Source: Vitis vinifera (lineage: Eukaryota; Streptophyta; Magnoliopsida; Vitales; Vitaceae). From it: a DNA stretch of 64,000 bases. A model generated the notes under the pieces. The model worked only from the letters and a program-made list of their open reading frames with translations, did no database searches and was not told where the DNA came from. This document shows, one piece after another, positions 1 through 13,369 of this stretch. Numbering within the stretch: position 1 is the stretch's first letter; every line of letters begins with the position of its first letter. The translations under genes and the position numbers were made by a program. Location of the stretch: positions 1,024,501 to 1,088,500 of the forward strand of contig NC_081823.1 of assembly GCF_030704535.1 (NCBI RefSeq), in the 5' to 3' direction.

Positions 1-59
1 TCTTTACAAATTTTAAGCATTTCATAAAATCATAAAAATCACTTCTAAAAATATAAAGT

Positions 60-2470
60 ATTCTTCTATGACAAAACCTTCCATGTACATTTTACCCAAA
101 ACTTTAGAACTATAGAATATAGAAGAAGAATGAACTATCTAAGTTTGGGATTTAGATCATTTGGGACCCTAGGTGAATAATGATATGATCCTAAACAACA
201 ATGATTTGTCCATGTTCAGTTGTCCCACTTTTAAAAGTTGGTTTTAGAAAGTTGTGTAAAACTCTTAACATAGTATAAATGTATTTTAAAGAATGTACAA
301 TGTTTTGAAAATTTTTAAGAATATTTGGAAATAATTTTGAAATATATGATGTTATACTTCAAATACGATATATTCATGTTACAAAAAAATGCATATGCTT
401 ATAACTTTGAAATGCTAATAAAAACAGATAATTTTTTCCATTACCTTATTTTCAATAAAAATATTTCAATTTCATCCTTCAAACAATAAGATTTTGTATA
501 AAATTATCAAATAGAACCAAAATATTTATTACTGGATCCCAAAAAATTATCTAAAACATAATTAAACTATAATATAAGTGAGTTTCAACTCAATGTATAT
601 AGATGAGAAACACTTTTCAAAATAATTAACCACCTACATCTAACTCAATTCATTTCAACACAAATATACATTTGCATACGATACTCTCAAACTTTTAAAG
701 ATCGAATTCTTGGCATTCTCATCATTTAATTTAAATGTTTACCTTACTTACAAGTCCAAAACTGTAATATGATTCTATATTTTAATCTTCTGAAATTTAA
801 AAAATAGTCAAGACTATAAAATCATGACAATTTGAAAACTTATATAAATATTAAAAGTTCAAAATTTTAATATCCTCCAATATCTAATTTGTCCCTTAAC
901 TTAAATACAAATAGCTGTTAAAAAACATTTGATCTTGTTGGTAAAATACCTTCCAATTTAAAGCATGGAAGATTAATTAAACCAACAAAAAGTTTTTGCC
1001 TCCGGTCTTCACAATTTTTTTATGCTAAATATATCATTCACTTCATGAGTTTGAATTTATATAATTAATTGGGTTTATATTGAATTGCTTTGGCTAATTT
1101 AAAAAACCCAAAATGAAATGATTTCATGAGTGTTTCTTATTATTTGACCATGTCCAAAACAAATTGAGATAATTTTTGGGACAACAAGATGTCATAATTC
1201 CAAATACTTTTAAATTTGCATTTCATTAACTATCATGACTTCTCAATTTTCGAGTCTCAACCAATCGTTCACATTCATAAATTTCTCATATTAAAGCTTA
1301 CAAAATACAATTTTGTCATAAAATGATTGACATCCTTATTAGAGACTTGTGACTTTATATAAGATTTTTCTTATTTTTTTTGTCATTTAGTCCATATGGT
1401 TGGCACAAGTTGAATATTGGGTCATCATCTTTATTTTCGAAGGGTGTGAATTAAAATATCATAATAATTATTAAGAGTAAAGCGCAACCACTCTATAGAG
1501 GCATAAAGGCACTTACATTTTGAATGGGTAGTGTAGTAGGGTCCTTTCACTAGGCCAAGCCATTTTGACAAGAATTTGATTCAACCACCCATTCCAAACC
1601 ACAAGTTTTATTTTGGTAACTAGTCAAATTTAAAACCATATGATATGTTAAACGTAAATGGGTGAGCCAAAACATATTTCAAAGGACAGTTTAAAGGCTT
1701 CCTATTAACCTAATTAGGTGATTTGATTCACATGATTTAAATGACATTTTGGAGTGATTTTTAAAGAATTAAAAGTATTTTCTTATTATAAGAAGCATTT
1801 TTTTTTTACGAAGTTAGTCATTTGACAAAATCACTTCTAAAAACATAAAAAATAATTTTATGAATTATTATATCTTTTTTTATACCGAGATCTAGTAGAG
1901 GATTACGTGATTAGTTGAAACATAAACTAAATTAGAGTAATTCACTAATTATAATAAATCATTTCCAATGGTAGTAGGAATAAAAATAGAAAGGAATATA
2001 TAAATTAAAATCTAAATTTTAATAAGTGAATGAATTTTTTATTTTGCCTCAACCATGAGTATTGTATCAATAAAACAAAAATGGTTCTAAATTAGAACAA
2101 ATATATTTGTTATTTTCATTTGTCTATCATTGGCATTGAAATCAAAATACTAAACTAAATTTTATAAGATAATAATTTAATCCCAAAACTTAAGTATCCT
2201 CCAACATTTCATTTGTAGTAACAAAAATCGGATGACATATTTCATTTGTTATTTCATTCATCATATACGTTTGCCTACACAAATTCTTCATATGAATATT
2301 TCATATTAGTAGGTATTAATCCTTATTTGTGGAGGAGACAATGTAAATAATGATAACTAAGAGAGAGGTGCATCCACCTAGCAAAGGCATAAAGGCATGT
2401 TTCTTGCTCTTTGAATGCACCACATATCTCCACAAATAAAGAATGGGGACTTCAGCCATGTTGTCATATT
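60..2470. repeat. Duplicated intergenic segment, copy A
   Basis: AT-rich non-coding DNA that reappears with the same order of landmarks as copy C at about 4610-6800. Examples are the CCTTCCATGTACATTTTACC-like stretch near 75 and 4625, the TTGATTCAACCACCCA stretch near 1575 and 6135, and the AGAGAGAGGTGCA stretch near 2360 and 6690. The offset drifts from about 4550 to 4330 bases, so the copies have gained and lost sequence. Two copies of a roughly 180-bp module lie here (about 1415-1600 and 2305-2480). No coding capacity, terminal repeats or transposase remnants were recognised, so the origin (segmental duplication or an unclassified element) is open. Confidence 0.7.
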
Positions 2471-3344
2471 TCAACACATATATAATGATTGGCTGTTTCT
2501 GTGGCATTTTGTAATCGGCATGCAGTATGTATAGATTGAAGTTATCAGTTGATGTTCATTTCCTGGTATCAGTTTTTCAGGTAAGAAATGAAAGCCTAAT
2601 TTCACACATCTTTGTTCCTGTTAGATTATATCTTTAACTTACTCTTGGTGAAGGGAGACTGTCAAAGACTGAGAGTAGGGACTCAGAATGGGAATAGATG
2701 TGGATCATGATACCATGAGTAGGGAAGAGTTTGATCCTGATCCGAGTAAGTTTGGTTTCCGTGAGAATGATTTTTTTTTTTTTTATTCATATTTCTAGTA
2801 AATCATTCGAACAAAGTAACAATGAAAAATGAAATAGACTTCTTTTTCTAACGGTGAAAAGCATGAGATATACAAAGGAGATGTATATATTAGTAGTGCT
2901 TTTTAATGCTTGGAAGTAATTCTTGATGGTTAATTCTTTCAAAAGAATTGTTATTATATAACATATTTTTCATAATACTATCAAAACATTTTTTTATTTA
3001 TGTTCAAATATTAAGGGTTTTTTTAAAAAATAAAAATAAATAACTAGAAGCTTCATCAATAAAGGCAACAGAATTTAAAATTTGAATTAATCTCTTTATG
3101 TTGAGATTACTTCCTAAAAGTAGTTTTGAGAAATCTTTTGAAACTAAAAATGGAATGTAATAAAGAGTGTTTATATGTTGAAAAATATAGGTAAAAAAGT
3201 AAACTTCTCATAATTTTATTATCTCTATTTTCGATAAAAACATTTTTTTTTTAACTAACAATTTTTTTGGAACAAAATTACCAAACATCAACCAAATACA
3301 AAATATCATTTTTATCCCCAAAATAGGAAACCATCAACAGAATT

Positions 3345-4570
3345 AACTTGAGTCCATGTTCAGATAACTCAATTAACTTTTAGCCCAAATCATCTATTTT
3401 CAGCAAAAACTAAAACCTCAATTTGTATCCATTATCCTCCATGATTTGAATTGCAGTCATACTCATCTTATTGTCTAAATGGCTACCTTCCTGATAATTC
3501 CAAAACTTTAATATGATCCCAAATTTTTATGTTTCAAAATTTGGAAAATAATCTTGGTTTTATATTATGATGCATTGAAAAGATATGAAAACAACACAAG
3601 TTGAAATTTTTAATTGCTTCCAATATCTTATTGCTTCCCAAACTTAAACACAAATAGATATAAGAAAACATTTGATGTTGTTGATGGTACAATGCCTTCG
3701 AATTTAAACATCCTAAAAGATTAACTAAACAACACAAACTTTATGTCTTTGCCTTCACAATTTTTTCGTGCTAAGTATATCATGCCCTTCAAGTGTTTGA
3801 TTTTACATAAGTAATTGGGTTTAGAGTAACAATATGTTGCTGATTTTGCCACATGAAAAAGCCTAAAATTATAGATCAATTGTTTATGACTAGTCATTGT
3901 TATAAGATAAATTAAGATAATCTTTTAGACAATAAGATACCATAGTTCCAAATAATTTTGAATTTGTATATCATTAACCATCATGGCTTCTCAATTTTTC
4001 AATTTCAACCAATTTTTGTGTGAGACATTCTCAAATTTCTCATGTTAAAAGCTTATAACAATACCGTTTTGTCCAAATAATGATTTTAAAAGTAAATTCA
4101 AGAATAAGTATAATATCGAAGATCATAAAAGAATTGATACTTCAATTCTAAATCCATTACTTTATTTAAATATTTTATTTATTTATTTTAATTTTGAGTA
4201 TATGGGTGGCACTAGTTAAACATGAGGTCCTAGTCTTTATTTGGAGAGGGTACGAATTAAAAGATGATAATTATTAAAGGCAAAGTGCAACCGCTCAATA
4301 GAGGCATAAAGGCATATAAGCATAAAGAGTGAGGTCCTTTCACTAGGCCAAACCATTTTTGCATTGAATTTGATTCAACCACCCACTCCAAACAGCAAGT
4401 TTTATTTTGGTAGCTGGCCAATTTGAAGTCATGTCATATCTTTGAAAAAAAAAAAAATAAGTGGGCCAATTTGAAATCATGTCATATCTTTGAACACAAA
4501 TGAGTGGACCAAAACAGATTCAATGGGCAAATTAAAGGATTATGTTAACCTAATTAGATCATTTCACATT
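3345..4570. repeat. Duplicated intergenic segment, copy B (diverged)
   Basis: A third, more diverged version of the middle of copies A and C. Landmarks shared in order include the TTGGCACTAGTTAAACATGA-like stretch near 4205, the GAGGCATAAAGGCAT stretch near 4301, and the CACTAGGCCAAACCATTTT and GATTCAACCACCCACTCCA stretches near 4342-4390. It carries one copy of the 180-bp module (about 4220-4390). Between copies A and B (about 2480-3340) the sequence is AT-rich and I see no gene in it. Confidence 0.6.
4416..4511. repeat. Short tandem duplication, period about 48 bp
   Basis: The string GGCCAATTTGAA-TCATGTCATATCTTTGAA occurs at 4416 and again at 4464, separated by an A-rich tract. It is a local tandem duplication inside copy B; copies A and C have a single version of this stretch. 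Confidence 0.75.
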
Positions 4571-4609
4571 TCCTATACTAGCATTTAGAATGGACTGTCA
4601 CCGGAAAAA

Positions 4610-6800
4610 GTATTCTTCTATTATAGAACCTTCAATGCACATTTTACCCAAAACTTAGAACTATAGAAGAAGAATGAATTATAATGTGTCTAAGTTTAGG
4701 ATTTAGATCATTTTGGAACCCTAGGGGAATAAGGACATGATCCTAAACTCCAATGATTTATCCATGTTAAGTTCCCTTAATTTTGTAAGAACTCAATATT
4801 TCCTTATTGGAAACCATTCTTAAAAGTTGGTTTTAGAAAGTTGTGTAAAACTCTAAACAGGCTAAATTTAATTTAAAGAATGTGTAATGTTTTGAAAATT
4901 TTTAAGAATGTTTGGATACAATTTTGAAATATATGATCTTATATTTTTAAATATGATCTATTCACGTTAAAAAAAAAATCAAGTATAAGTATATAATATA
5001 CTAATAAAAACAGATTTTTTTTATATTACTTTACTTTCAATAAAAAAAACTATTTTTTTCATTTCATCCTTTAAACAATAAGATTTTGTACAAAATTATC
5101 AAATATAACCAAAATATTTCACTTGATGCTAAAAATTATCTTATACATAATCAAACCAAAACATCTAACTAGTTCGTATGGTTATCCATGAATTTTCATT
5201 GCATATATTACTCTCAACCCTTCAAAGATGGACTTCTTGGCATTCTCATCATATAATTTAAATGGCTACCTTACTTAAAATTCCAAAAATTTTTTATGAT
5301 CCTATATTTTTTACTCTTCTAAAATTTAAAAAAATAGTCAAAACGGTAAAATCATGACAATTTGAGAGCTTATATAAATATTGTAAGTTCAGATTTTTAA
5401 TATCCTCCAATATCTGATTTTTCCCTACTGTTGGAAAACATTAGATGTTGTTAGTACAGTGCTGTCAAATTTAAAGCATATAAAATATTAACTAAATCAA
5501 CAAAAAGTTCATGGCATGGGCCTTCACAATTTTTTCATGCTAAATGTATCATTCACTTCATGAGTTTGATTTTATATAATTAATTGGGTTTATATTGAAT
5601 TGCTTTGGCTAATTTGAAAAACCCAAAATGGAAGATTATTTTATGAGTAATTATTATTTGACCATGTGCAAAACAAATTGAGATAAATTTTGAGACAATA
5701 AGATATCATAATTCCAAATACTTTTGAATTTGCATTTTATTAACCATAATGGCTTCTCAATTTTTGAGCCTCAACCAATTGTTCACGTTCACAAATTTCT
5801 CATGTTAAAGCTTATAAAAATACAACTTCATCCAAATGATAATTCTAAATAAATTCAAGAACGAATTATAATATTGAATATCATAAAACGGTTGACACAA
5901 CACTTGCAACTTTATATAACATTTTTCTTATTTTTTTGTCATTTAGGCTATATGTCTTGCACAAGTTAAATATTGGGTCCCCGTCTTTATTTCAAAGGGC
6001 ATGAATTAAAAGAGCATAATAATTGTCAAGGGCAAGGTGCAGCCACTCTATGGAGACATAAAAAGGCATCTAACATTTTGAATGGGTTATGTAGTGAGGT
6101 CCTTTCATTTGGCTTAGCCATTTTGATATGAATTTGATTCAACCACCCGCTCCAAACCACAAGTTCTATTTTGGTAGCTAGTCAAATTTAAAACCATATG
6201 ACATGTTAAACATAAATGGGTGGGCCAAACAAACCACACACTTCAAAGGAAAGCTTAAAGGCTTTCTATTAACCTAACTATGTCATTTGATTCACATATT
6301 TTAAATTACATTTTGGAGTGATTTTTAAAGAATTAAAGTTTCTTTCTAATTATTATAAGCACTTTTTTTGCAAAGTTTAAGCATATGCTAAAATCACTTT
6401 GAAAAATATAAAGAATAATTTTATGAATTGTCATATTCATACTTTTTTCAATGTCAATGTCTGTCATTGACATTGAAATCAAAATACTAAACTCGATTTT
6501 ATAAGATGATAACTTAATTTCAAAACTTTAGTATCCTCCAATATTTTATTTGTTATCGTAAAAATTGGATTACAAATTTCATTTGTTATTTCGTTTATTA
6601 TCCTACACAAATTTCACATGTGAATATTTCATATTAGTAGGTCTTCATCCTTGTTTGTAGATGAGACAGGTTAATAATGATAATTAAGAGAGAGGTGCAA
6701 CCACCAAGCAGAGGCATGAAGGCATGTTTCTTGCTCTTTGAATGCGCCATCTCCATAAATAAAGAATGGGGACTTCAGCTATGTTGATTCATTTTGAATG
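4610..6800. repeat. Duplicated intergenic segment, copy C
   Basis: Partner of copy A (see 60-2470), similar over nearly its whole length with scattered substitutions and indels. It carries two copies of the 180-bp module (about 5975-6150 and 6635-6820). No gene is visible in it. Confidence 0.7.
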
Positions 6801-6829
6801 AATTTATTCAACCACCTTATTAAAAAGCA

Positions 6830-9800
6830 ATGACAATATTAGGGGAATAAGTATGATAATTTTTTTTTCAAATTTTAACACACATATAAAAAAATAATCC
6901 ATTATATTTATAAAAAAAACAATAAATCTAAAATTTTAAAAACTTATTTTAAAACTTAAACTATTGTCTATCATAAAGTTATCAATTTGATATAAAAATT
7001 TAAACTATTAAATCGGGTTACAATTTATTCACAGAATGAGTTAAAACTTAACTTCAAAAGCTCGTTTACGAATTATATCTTGAAAGATAAACAAAATAAA
7101 TAACTGAGGTATAACATTCTAACCCAAAAGAGTCAAAACTTACTTTAAAACCCATAAGAAATGGAAAGAAAAATAAGGAAATGAGATAGACTATTCAAAC
7201 TTAAAAACCTACAACAAGAATCAAATATTTCCATAATTCAAAAAACCTAGTCAAAGGTATACCAAATGAGGTCTTTATATGGGTAGAGATCAAAATTGAG
7301 TTGAAATCCTCTACTTCAAATTAGCCATGAGTAGGGTGGTGGACCTTGTGAAGAAGGTAGGTGTGGTGGGGACTCATATATTGAATTGCTTGCAAATTTA
7401 TACCATCATACCATATGCCATTTTTTGAGTGGATTTGATATGAAATCACCTTTAGTCAATTCAAACTACTTTATCTTTTAAGGAGAATAAGATTTTTTTT
7501 TTTGGTGTCTTGTAATTGTATGCATGTGAATTGGAGCATTGAAGATGTCTTTTCAATATGGGCATTACCCATTTGGATTAGTCTCCATATTCCTCTGCTC
7601 CCTCAATCTCAATCCATTGAAACGAGGCATCTCTTTATTTGTATCCTTTTATAGTTGAGTGACCTTTAAATTTCCACTTCAAAAAGGGAAACCATGCACA
7701 TGTATATATCTTTCATTGTCCATGATTCTCTAAAGAAGAAAATATATCTGCAACTACGATATTTTTTAAAAAAAAAATTGAAAATTATTCTCTAATATTT
7801 TATAAAATAAAAATTTATTTGAAAAACTAAAATATTTTTAAGTTATTTCTATATTTTTAAGTATATTTTAAAGATAGTTTTTATACGTAATATTTTATTT
7901 TTAAAACTATTTATTATTTTCTGATTACCTTACATGGTTTTTTTTTTTTGTTCTGAATAATGGAAAATTGTTTTAAAAAATAATTATCAAATAAAACCAT
8001 GATTTTCCCTCTACTTTTTTAAATACTTTTTTTGACTTTATAAAACAAAATATCACAATTTTTCTAAAATATTAGAATAATTTTAAAACTTTTTAATTTT
8101 CATTTCTTACTTTCTTTTCAAAAATCAATTTCATCTTATTTTTTTATCATCTTAATTTTGGACCCCATGATGTTAAAACATTTGATATTTAATCATCACC
8201 TACAACACTATTTTCTAGAGTGTTTGGATAGAACTTTGAATAAAAATCTCGGCAGATGTTGCTCTCAAGTGTGATGTATTTGTACTTTGAAAGAGTAGAA
8301 AATTGATACAAGAAGATTTTTATTTATTTAAAATTTTAAAAATCTAAAATTATATTTATGAAATCCAATTATATAATAATAATGGTAATTGCCTAAAACC
8401 TCTCCATTTTTTACCAATAAATGTCAAAATCAACCATTATCCCAAACCAACCTTAAATATATGTTATTATTTTATTTAAAAAAACATTTAAAAACAAACC
8501 CTAACCACTAACGATTAGAAAACTACATGTTATCATGAAATCATGATATTTTTGAAAGAAATGAAACTTTAGAATTCAATTTTGTTCCAATTATTTGCAC
8601 TAGAAAGTGGTAAACAAAGCAACCCCAACTGTCCCATACTTTCACATACCTAAAACCCCATTTGGCCCCAAAAGGATAGGACACTATGATCAATAAATAA
8701 TTAATTTAATTTAATTTAATTTAATTTTTTATTATTTTTGTAACCAATAAAAATAATGCATGTAGCATATCTTTCTTGAAATTTTGTGTATAGGGGGGTA
8801 GGACCCATGCAGCCACCCACCATGATTGAAGACGTGAGGCTTTGGCTCACTTTGGAGGTGTCTACACGTGTGCCCTAATGTTTGGTATATATAGAAATTG
8901 AGTGTCCAATTTTTGTACTTAATCATACTAATTTTAGGGCTTCTTGATAAAGATTTAATTTTACAAGGGTTTATAGGGTAGGGTGGTGGTAGGATGTGAC
9001 ATTAGATTTTTTTTTTTTCCCACTTGATGTTTAATTTTACGTAGATACGCAAAGGCTTGGGGGTGATTTGGGTAAAAATGCCTTTTTTTTTTTCAATAGT
9101 ATTTTAAAGAAGATATTTTCGATTCTTAAAAAAATAAAAATAAAAAATAGAATTTTAAAAATCATTAATTATAATAATAAAACGGATTTTTTCGAGTATC
9201 TGTCTCATTCCTAATTAGACAAATTTTATAATGAGTATAAAAATTTCATACACTCATCATGTCATTTTTTAGATAGAATAAAAGTAAATATAACATTAAA
9301 AATGGATGATTGGTTCTCGACATAATACCATTCATAATCACTGAAATACTAATTTAAAAATTATTTTAAATGATTTTTTAAATTTCTAAAAATTTGTTAG
9401 ATATTTAATTTTAAATAAAAATAAAATAAAATATTAGAAAGTACTTTCATTCAAAATCACCCCTACACAAACTTTTAACAAGGATGAAAGATGAATAATT
9501 TTCATCCCTAATTTATATATAAATATTTTTTTAGATTTTTTAAAAATTTATCAAATATCTATTTATATATGGAAAGGGTTTTCAATGCAGTATTTTTAAC
9601 CCCTTCAAAATCATTCCTAAACAAATTTTAACAATAATGATACATGATTTGTCTAAGTTAAATTATTTACAAATAATTTATTTATAAAAAAACGTGACAT
9701 TATAAAATAATTTTATCTATTCGAATAAGGACAAGTCTATATAAAAAATCTAACATTGATCGATGACCACCTAGCAATAAATAAATAAAACTTGAAGGGG

Positions 9801-11320
9801 ACAAAAATAGAATTGGTATATTGACCTATCCAAATTAAAATTATAAGCATTCACATTATTATAAAAATCATAGATTAAGTTACATTTCTTGAACCCCAAA
9901 TAGTTTGGTAACCCCTTTGAATATCCTACCCAACACATCAACTTTGATATTAATAATAATCTTTAAGTGTATTGAAAATAGTTAGGTGGCTTTAGACCAA
10001 GTGCCCACCTTTGGATGGCTATAGGGGCCTAAATCAAAGAATGGTGGTTACTAACTTACTACTACTTCTTATTCTAGGGACAATGCCAATCTATAAAATA
10101 TAATTAATACAATAAAATAAAATAAAATTTAAGCATAATATAATGCATTTTTATTATTTATGTTATGATTAAATATAGATAAACTAAACAGACCGTTTTT
10201 CTATGCGCATGCATGTAGTAGGATTATATAAATTAAAATTAATTATGCTCTCGAGAAACATAGAATTATTCAAAGATGTTATATAATTACTCTTCTTATA
10301 ATTACGGTTTCTTTAGACTGTATTAATTATAATTTACGTAACTTTTGTTAAATAAAATAATGTAATACTAATTATGCGAAATCACTCATAACTCATCTTT
10401 ATCGTTTTTAATTATGTTTTTTTTTTTCCTTGCCTCGAAGAATTGGTAAAAGTTGTTTTTGATGAATACAATTAAGTACTTAACTAATGAGTGAATCTAA
10501 TAATAAGATCTTATGTTCATTCATATGAAAATGGAAATCAATTTTTTATGGTTGGATTGAGGAGGAAGATTGAAAGCCCACCAACACAATTACCAAAAGG
10601 ACTGTTTTATTATTTATTTAATGTTTATTCTCTTTTTTTTTTGGGAAAAAAGCAGAAGGGGTTCATGGGTCATTGTGTAGGTGGTGCATGCAGCTTTTCC
10701 TTTATTCCAAAAGCGCTTTTGGAACTCTTGATCTAGATCCACCAATCAAAGGCCACCATTCCACAACTTTCGACGCCGAGAATAAATTTGACTTTCACAC
10801 TTGTAAATATTTCATCATACAAACCTCTGATTTCCTCGAATCACCATGATCACATGGTTCAATCCCTTACTCAGAAAGATTACAGGCACATGATCTAAAA
10901 AATGGGATCCATCACCAACTCCAGAGACCACTCACACCATTATTGAGCAAACACAACATACACACCCTAAAAAAACCCCCACCCACAAGATGCCTGTGCC
11001 CCCGCTCATGTGGACAAGGTTTATCTCTTGATTCCTTCCAACATTACAAAATACCCAAAATGCCCTTATCGAGATAATGACCAAAATACCCCTCGGCCCA
11101 CTGTATTGGAATTTGGTCGTGAAACCGAAGAAGCCGGCAAGCTGGACTGTTTTGGAATTAGACAGGAAAAAACCGGTCAACTGTCCCAAAGGGAAAGTCA
11201 CCGTCATGGGTCTTCGGCCGTTACAGGACAAATTACTTAAGAGAAAATTCAAAACTATGAGACACCAAGAAAACTACCATTCATCATTTTCCTCCTCATC
11301 CTCTTCTTCTTCTTTTCTTC
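6830..11320. other. Intergenic, no gene recognised
   Basis: AT-rich sequence with many homopolymer runs. Open frames here are short, lack similarity I can recognise and do not show splice-linked continuity. The last 300 bases before the GTPase gene become GC-richer and end in a CCT/CTT-rich pyrimidine tract at about 11291-11320, typical of a plant 5' leader, so the promoter of that gene probably lies in about 10900-11290. I could not pick out a convincing TATA box. Confidence 0.6.
8699..8726. repeat. (TTTAA)n microsatellite
   Basis: About five and a half consecutive TTTAA/TTAAT units, directly visible. Confidence 0.9.
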
Positions 11321-11335
11321 ATGGGTGGGCGGAGA

Positions 11336-13369
11336 ATGGCTGAGGCCACCGGAAAAATGACCCAACTCTGCCGGAAAATTGTGCGGGTCAATATTAGGGT
11401 TAGGATACTAGACAGAGTAACGATTTTTCAGAAGTTTTTTAGGTTCATTTGGGACAGAATTATCGTTTGCTCCATAGGGAAGCCAATTCGGTACCACCGG
11501 CTGTCCCGCCGCTCTCCTCCTCCATCGCCGTCGCCGGAGACGATCGAGTCCGGGTTGCAGTCGGATGACCCGTCGACAGCTGCCGGAGACAGCGATTCCG
11601 ATTTAGTGAGCTTGAAGATATGCGTGATGGGGGATTGCCAAATTGGAAAAACCAGCTTCCTCGTGAGTTCCAATCATACTTTTACTCATTCTCATACCAA
11701 TAAGATGATGTCATAATTTTTCTAGTTTTTTAATTTTTTTTTTTTTTGTGGATTTTAAGATTAAGTATGTAGGTGATGAACAAGAAAAAAAATGTTTAGA
11801 AATGACGGGATTGAATTTAATGGACAAAACATTAATCGTCCAAGACGCCCGAATTGCATTCAGCATATGGGATGTCGGAGGTACCAACTTCAACCTACTA
11901 AATTTGTTTCATCTTACCTTAATTTTTCGAATATTTGATTAATTTTTTGTTTCAGGTGATCATACTTCACTTACTCATGTTCCAATCGCTTGCAAAGACG
12001 CAGTGGCGATCCTGTTCATGTTCGATCTTACCAGTCGATGTACACTAAACAGGTTAATTTACGTCTAATTATTGATTTTTTCCACTAAAATTTGTAATTT
12101 TAGACTATAATTAAGCTTTTTAATTTTTAATTTTGGCAGTGTAATTGGATGGTATAGCCAAGCAAGAAGGTGGAATCAGGTACAGAAACTATAGACATTG
12201 CCAGTTAAGGGATAATAATTAAGATTTTAATTAGAGGGTTTTTTTTCAATAATTAAGATTTTGGCCCACAATTTTAATAAATTTAAGCTTATGGCACTGT
12301 TCCATTGTAGATGATGTTTTCTTTTTCTTTTTCTTTTATTTATTTCTTTTTTTAGACGGCGATCCCGATCATGATTGGAACCAAATTTGATGATTTTGTG
12401 AAACTTCCTCCGGACTTACAAAGGCCGATCGTGACCCAGGTAACATACTTAATTATTTAGTTTGTATTTTCTTGCAAATTTTGATATTTCATCTTTAATA
12501 TTTTTATTTCTAGTAGTTCTAGAAATTGCGATTAATCCGTAAGTTATGTTTGGTTCCTAAAAAGTACAAAAGAAAAAAAATTATTAAAAAAAAATGATTT
12601 TCTTATGTTTGGATGTCCTATAAAATATTTCAAAAAAAATTAAATATAATTAAAATTAATTAAAAATTTATATATTTTAAAATTATTTAATCTTTATATT
12701 AATGAGTTAAAATAAATAAAATGACTTTGAAGTAGCAAATAAAAATAATTTATTACTTTTAACTCTATTTTTTATTTTTTTTCACTTTTTCTCTCAAATT
12801 TTCCCCTAACCAAACATAGCTTAAAATTTCTCCCTCCAAACAAAGAAAAACTTTATTGTACTACATTAATTTTCTTCACGAATGGGACACCCTATGTCAA
12901 GTACTTTTCCCTTCACCCAAACACTGCCTCATTTATTTTCTTCACAAATGGGACACCCTTTGCCAAGTTTTTCTTTGGGGGGAAACATTTCAATTAAAGT
13001 TGCAGGTGGAATTGTACCCACTTTGTTACTTTTCCACGAACGTCTTTTCCCATAAATAAAAATTTCACTAATTTCATGTTTGGTTTCTAAGAAACTTGAA
13101 GGGATGAAAGAAAATAAAAGAGAAAAATCAGAAGAAAAGAAAAAGGCAAAAAACAGATTGATTCTCACATTGTAATCCTACTCGCACCCATTTTGTTAAT
13201 GCAGGCAAGAGGATATGCCAGGGCTATGAAGGCAACACTCTTCTTCTCAAGTGCCACACACAACATAAATGTGAACAAAATCTTCAAATTCATCATGGCC
13301 AAGCTCTTCAATCTGCCATGGACTGTCCAAAGAAACTTAACCATCGGAGAACCCATCATAGACTTCTGA
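11336..13369 (+). CDS. SGP1: Spg1/Tem1-like small GTPase (septum-promoting GTP-binding protein family)
   Basis: Six coding exons: 11336-11662, 11760-11880, 11956-12052, 12140-12179, 12356-12439 and 13205-13369, giving 277 residues. G-box motifs are in order: P-loop GDCQIGKTS (residues 99-107), WDVGG (146-150), IGTKFD in place of NKxD (202-207) and FFSSATHN (236-243). The C-terminus is TIGEPIIDF. These features, with VGWYSQAR-type and ACKDAVAILFMFDLT stretches, are diagnostic of the Ras-superfamily Spg1/Tem1 clade. Fungal members start the septation or mitotic-exit kinase cascade, and Arabidopsis SGP1/SGP2 work with a MAP4K-alpha kinase. The first 90 residues are a basic extension and then a Ser/Pro-rich stretch, absent from fungal Spg1. 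There is no C-terminal Cys prenylation motif, as in the family. An in-frame ATG at 11321 would add five residues; 11336 is chosen because it opens the conserved MAEATGKMTQLCRKIV-like start. Intron 5 contains a MITE. Confidence 0.95.
12543..12821. mobile_element. Tourist-like MITE (PIF/Harbinger type) in GTPase intron 5
   Basis: The left end GTTATGTTTGGTTCC and right end CCAAACATAGCT are inverted repeats. They are flanked by TAA at 12540-12542 and 12822-12824, which fits the 3-bp TWA target duplication of PIF/Harbinger elements. The interior is AT-rich and non-coding. The same family recurs at 18179, 32818 and 36066 in this window. Confidence 0.7.
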
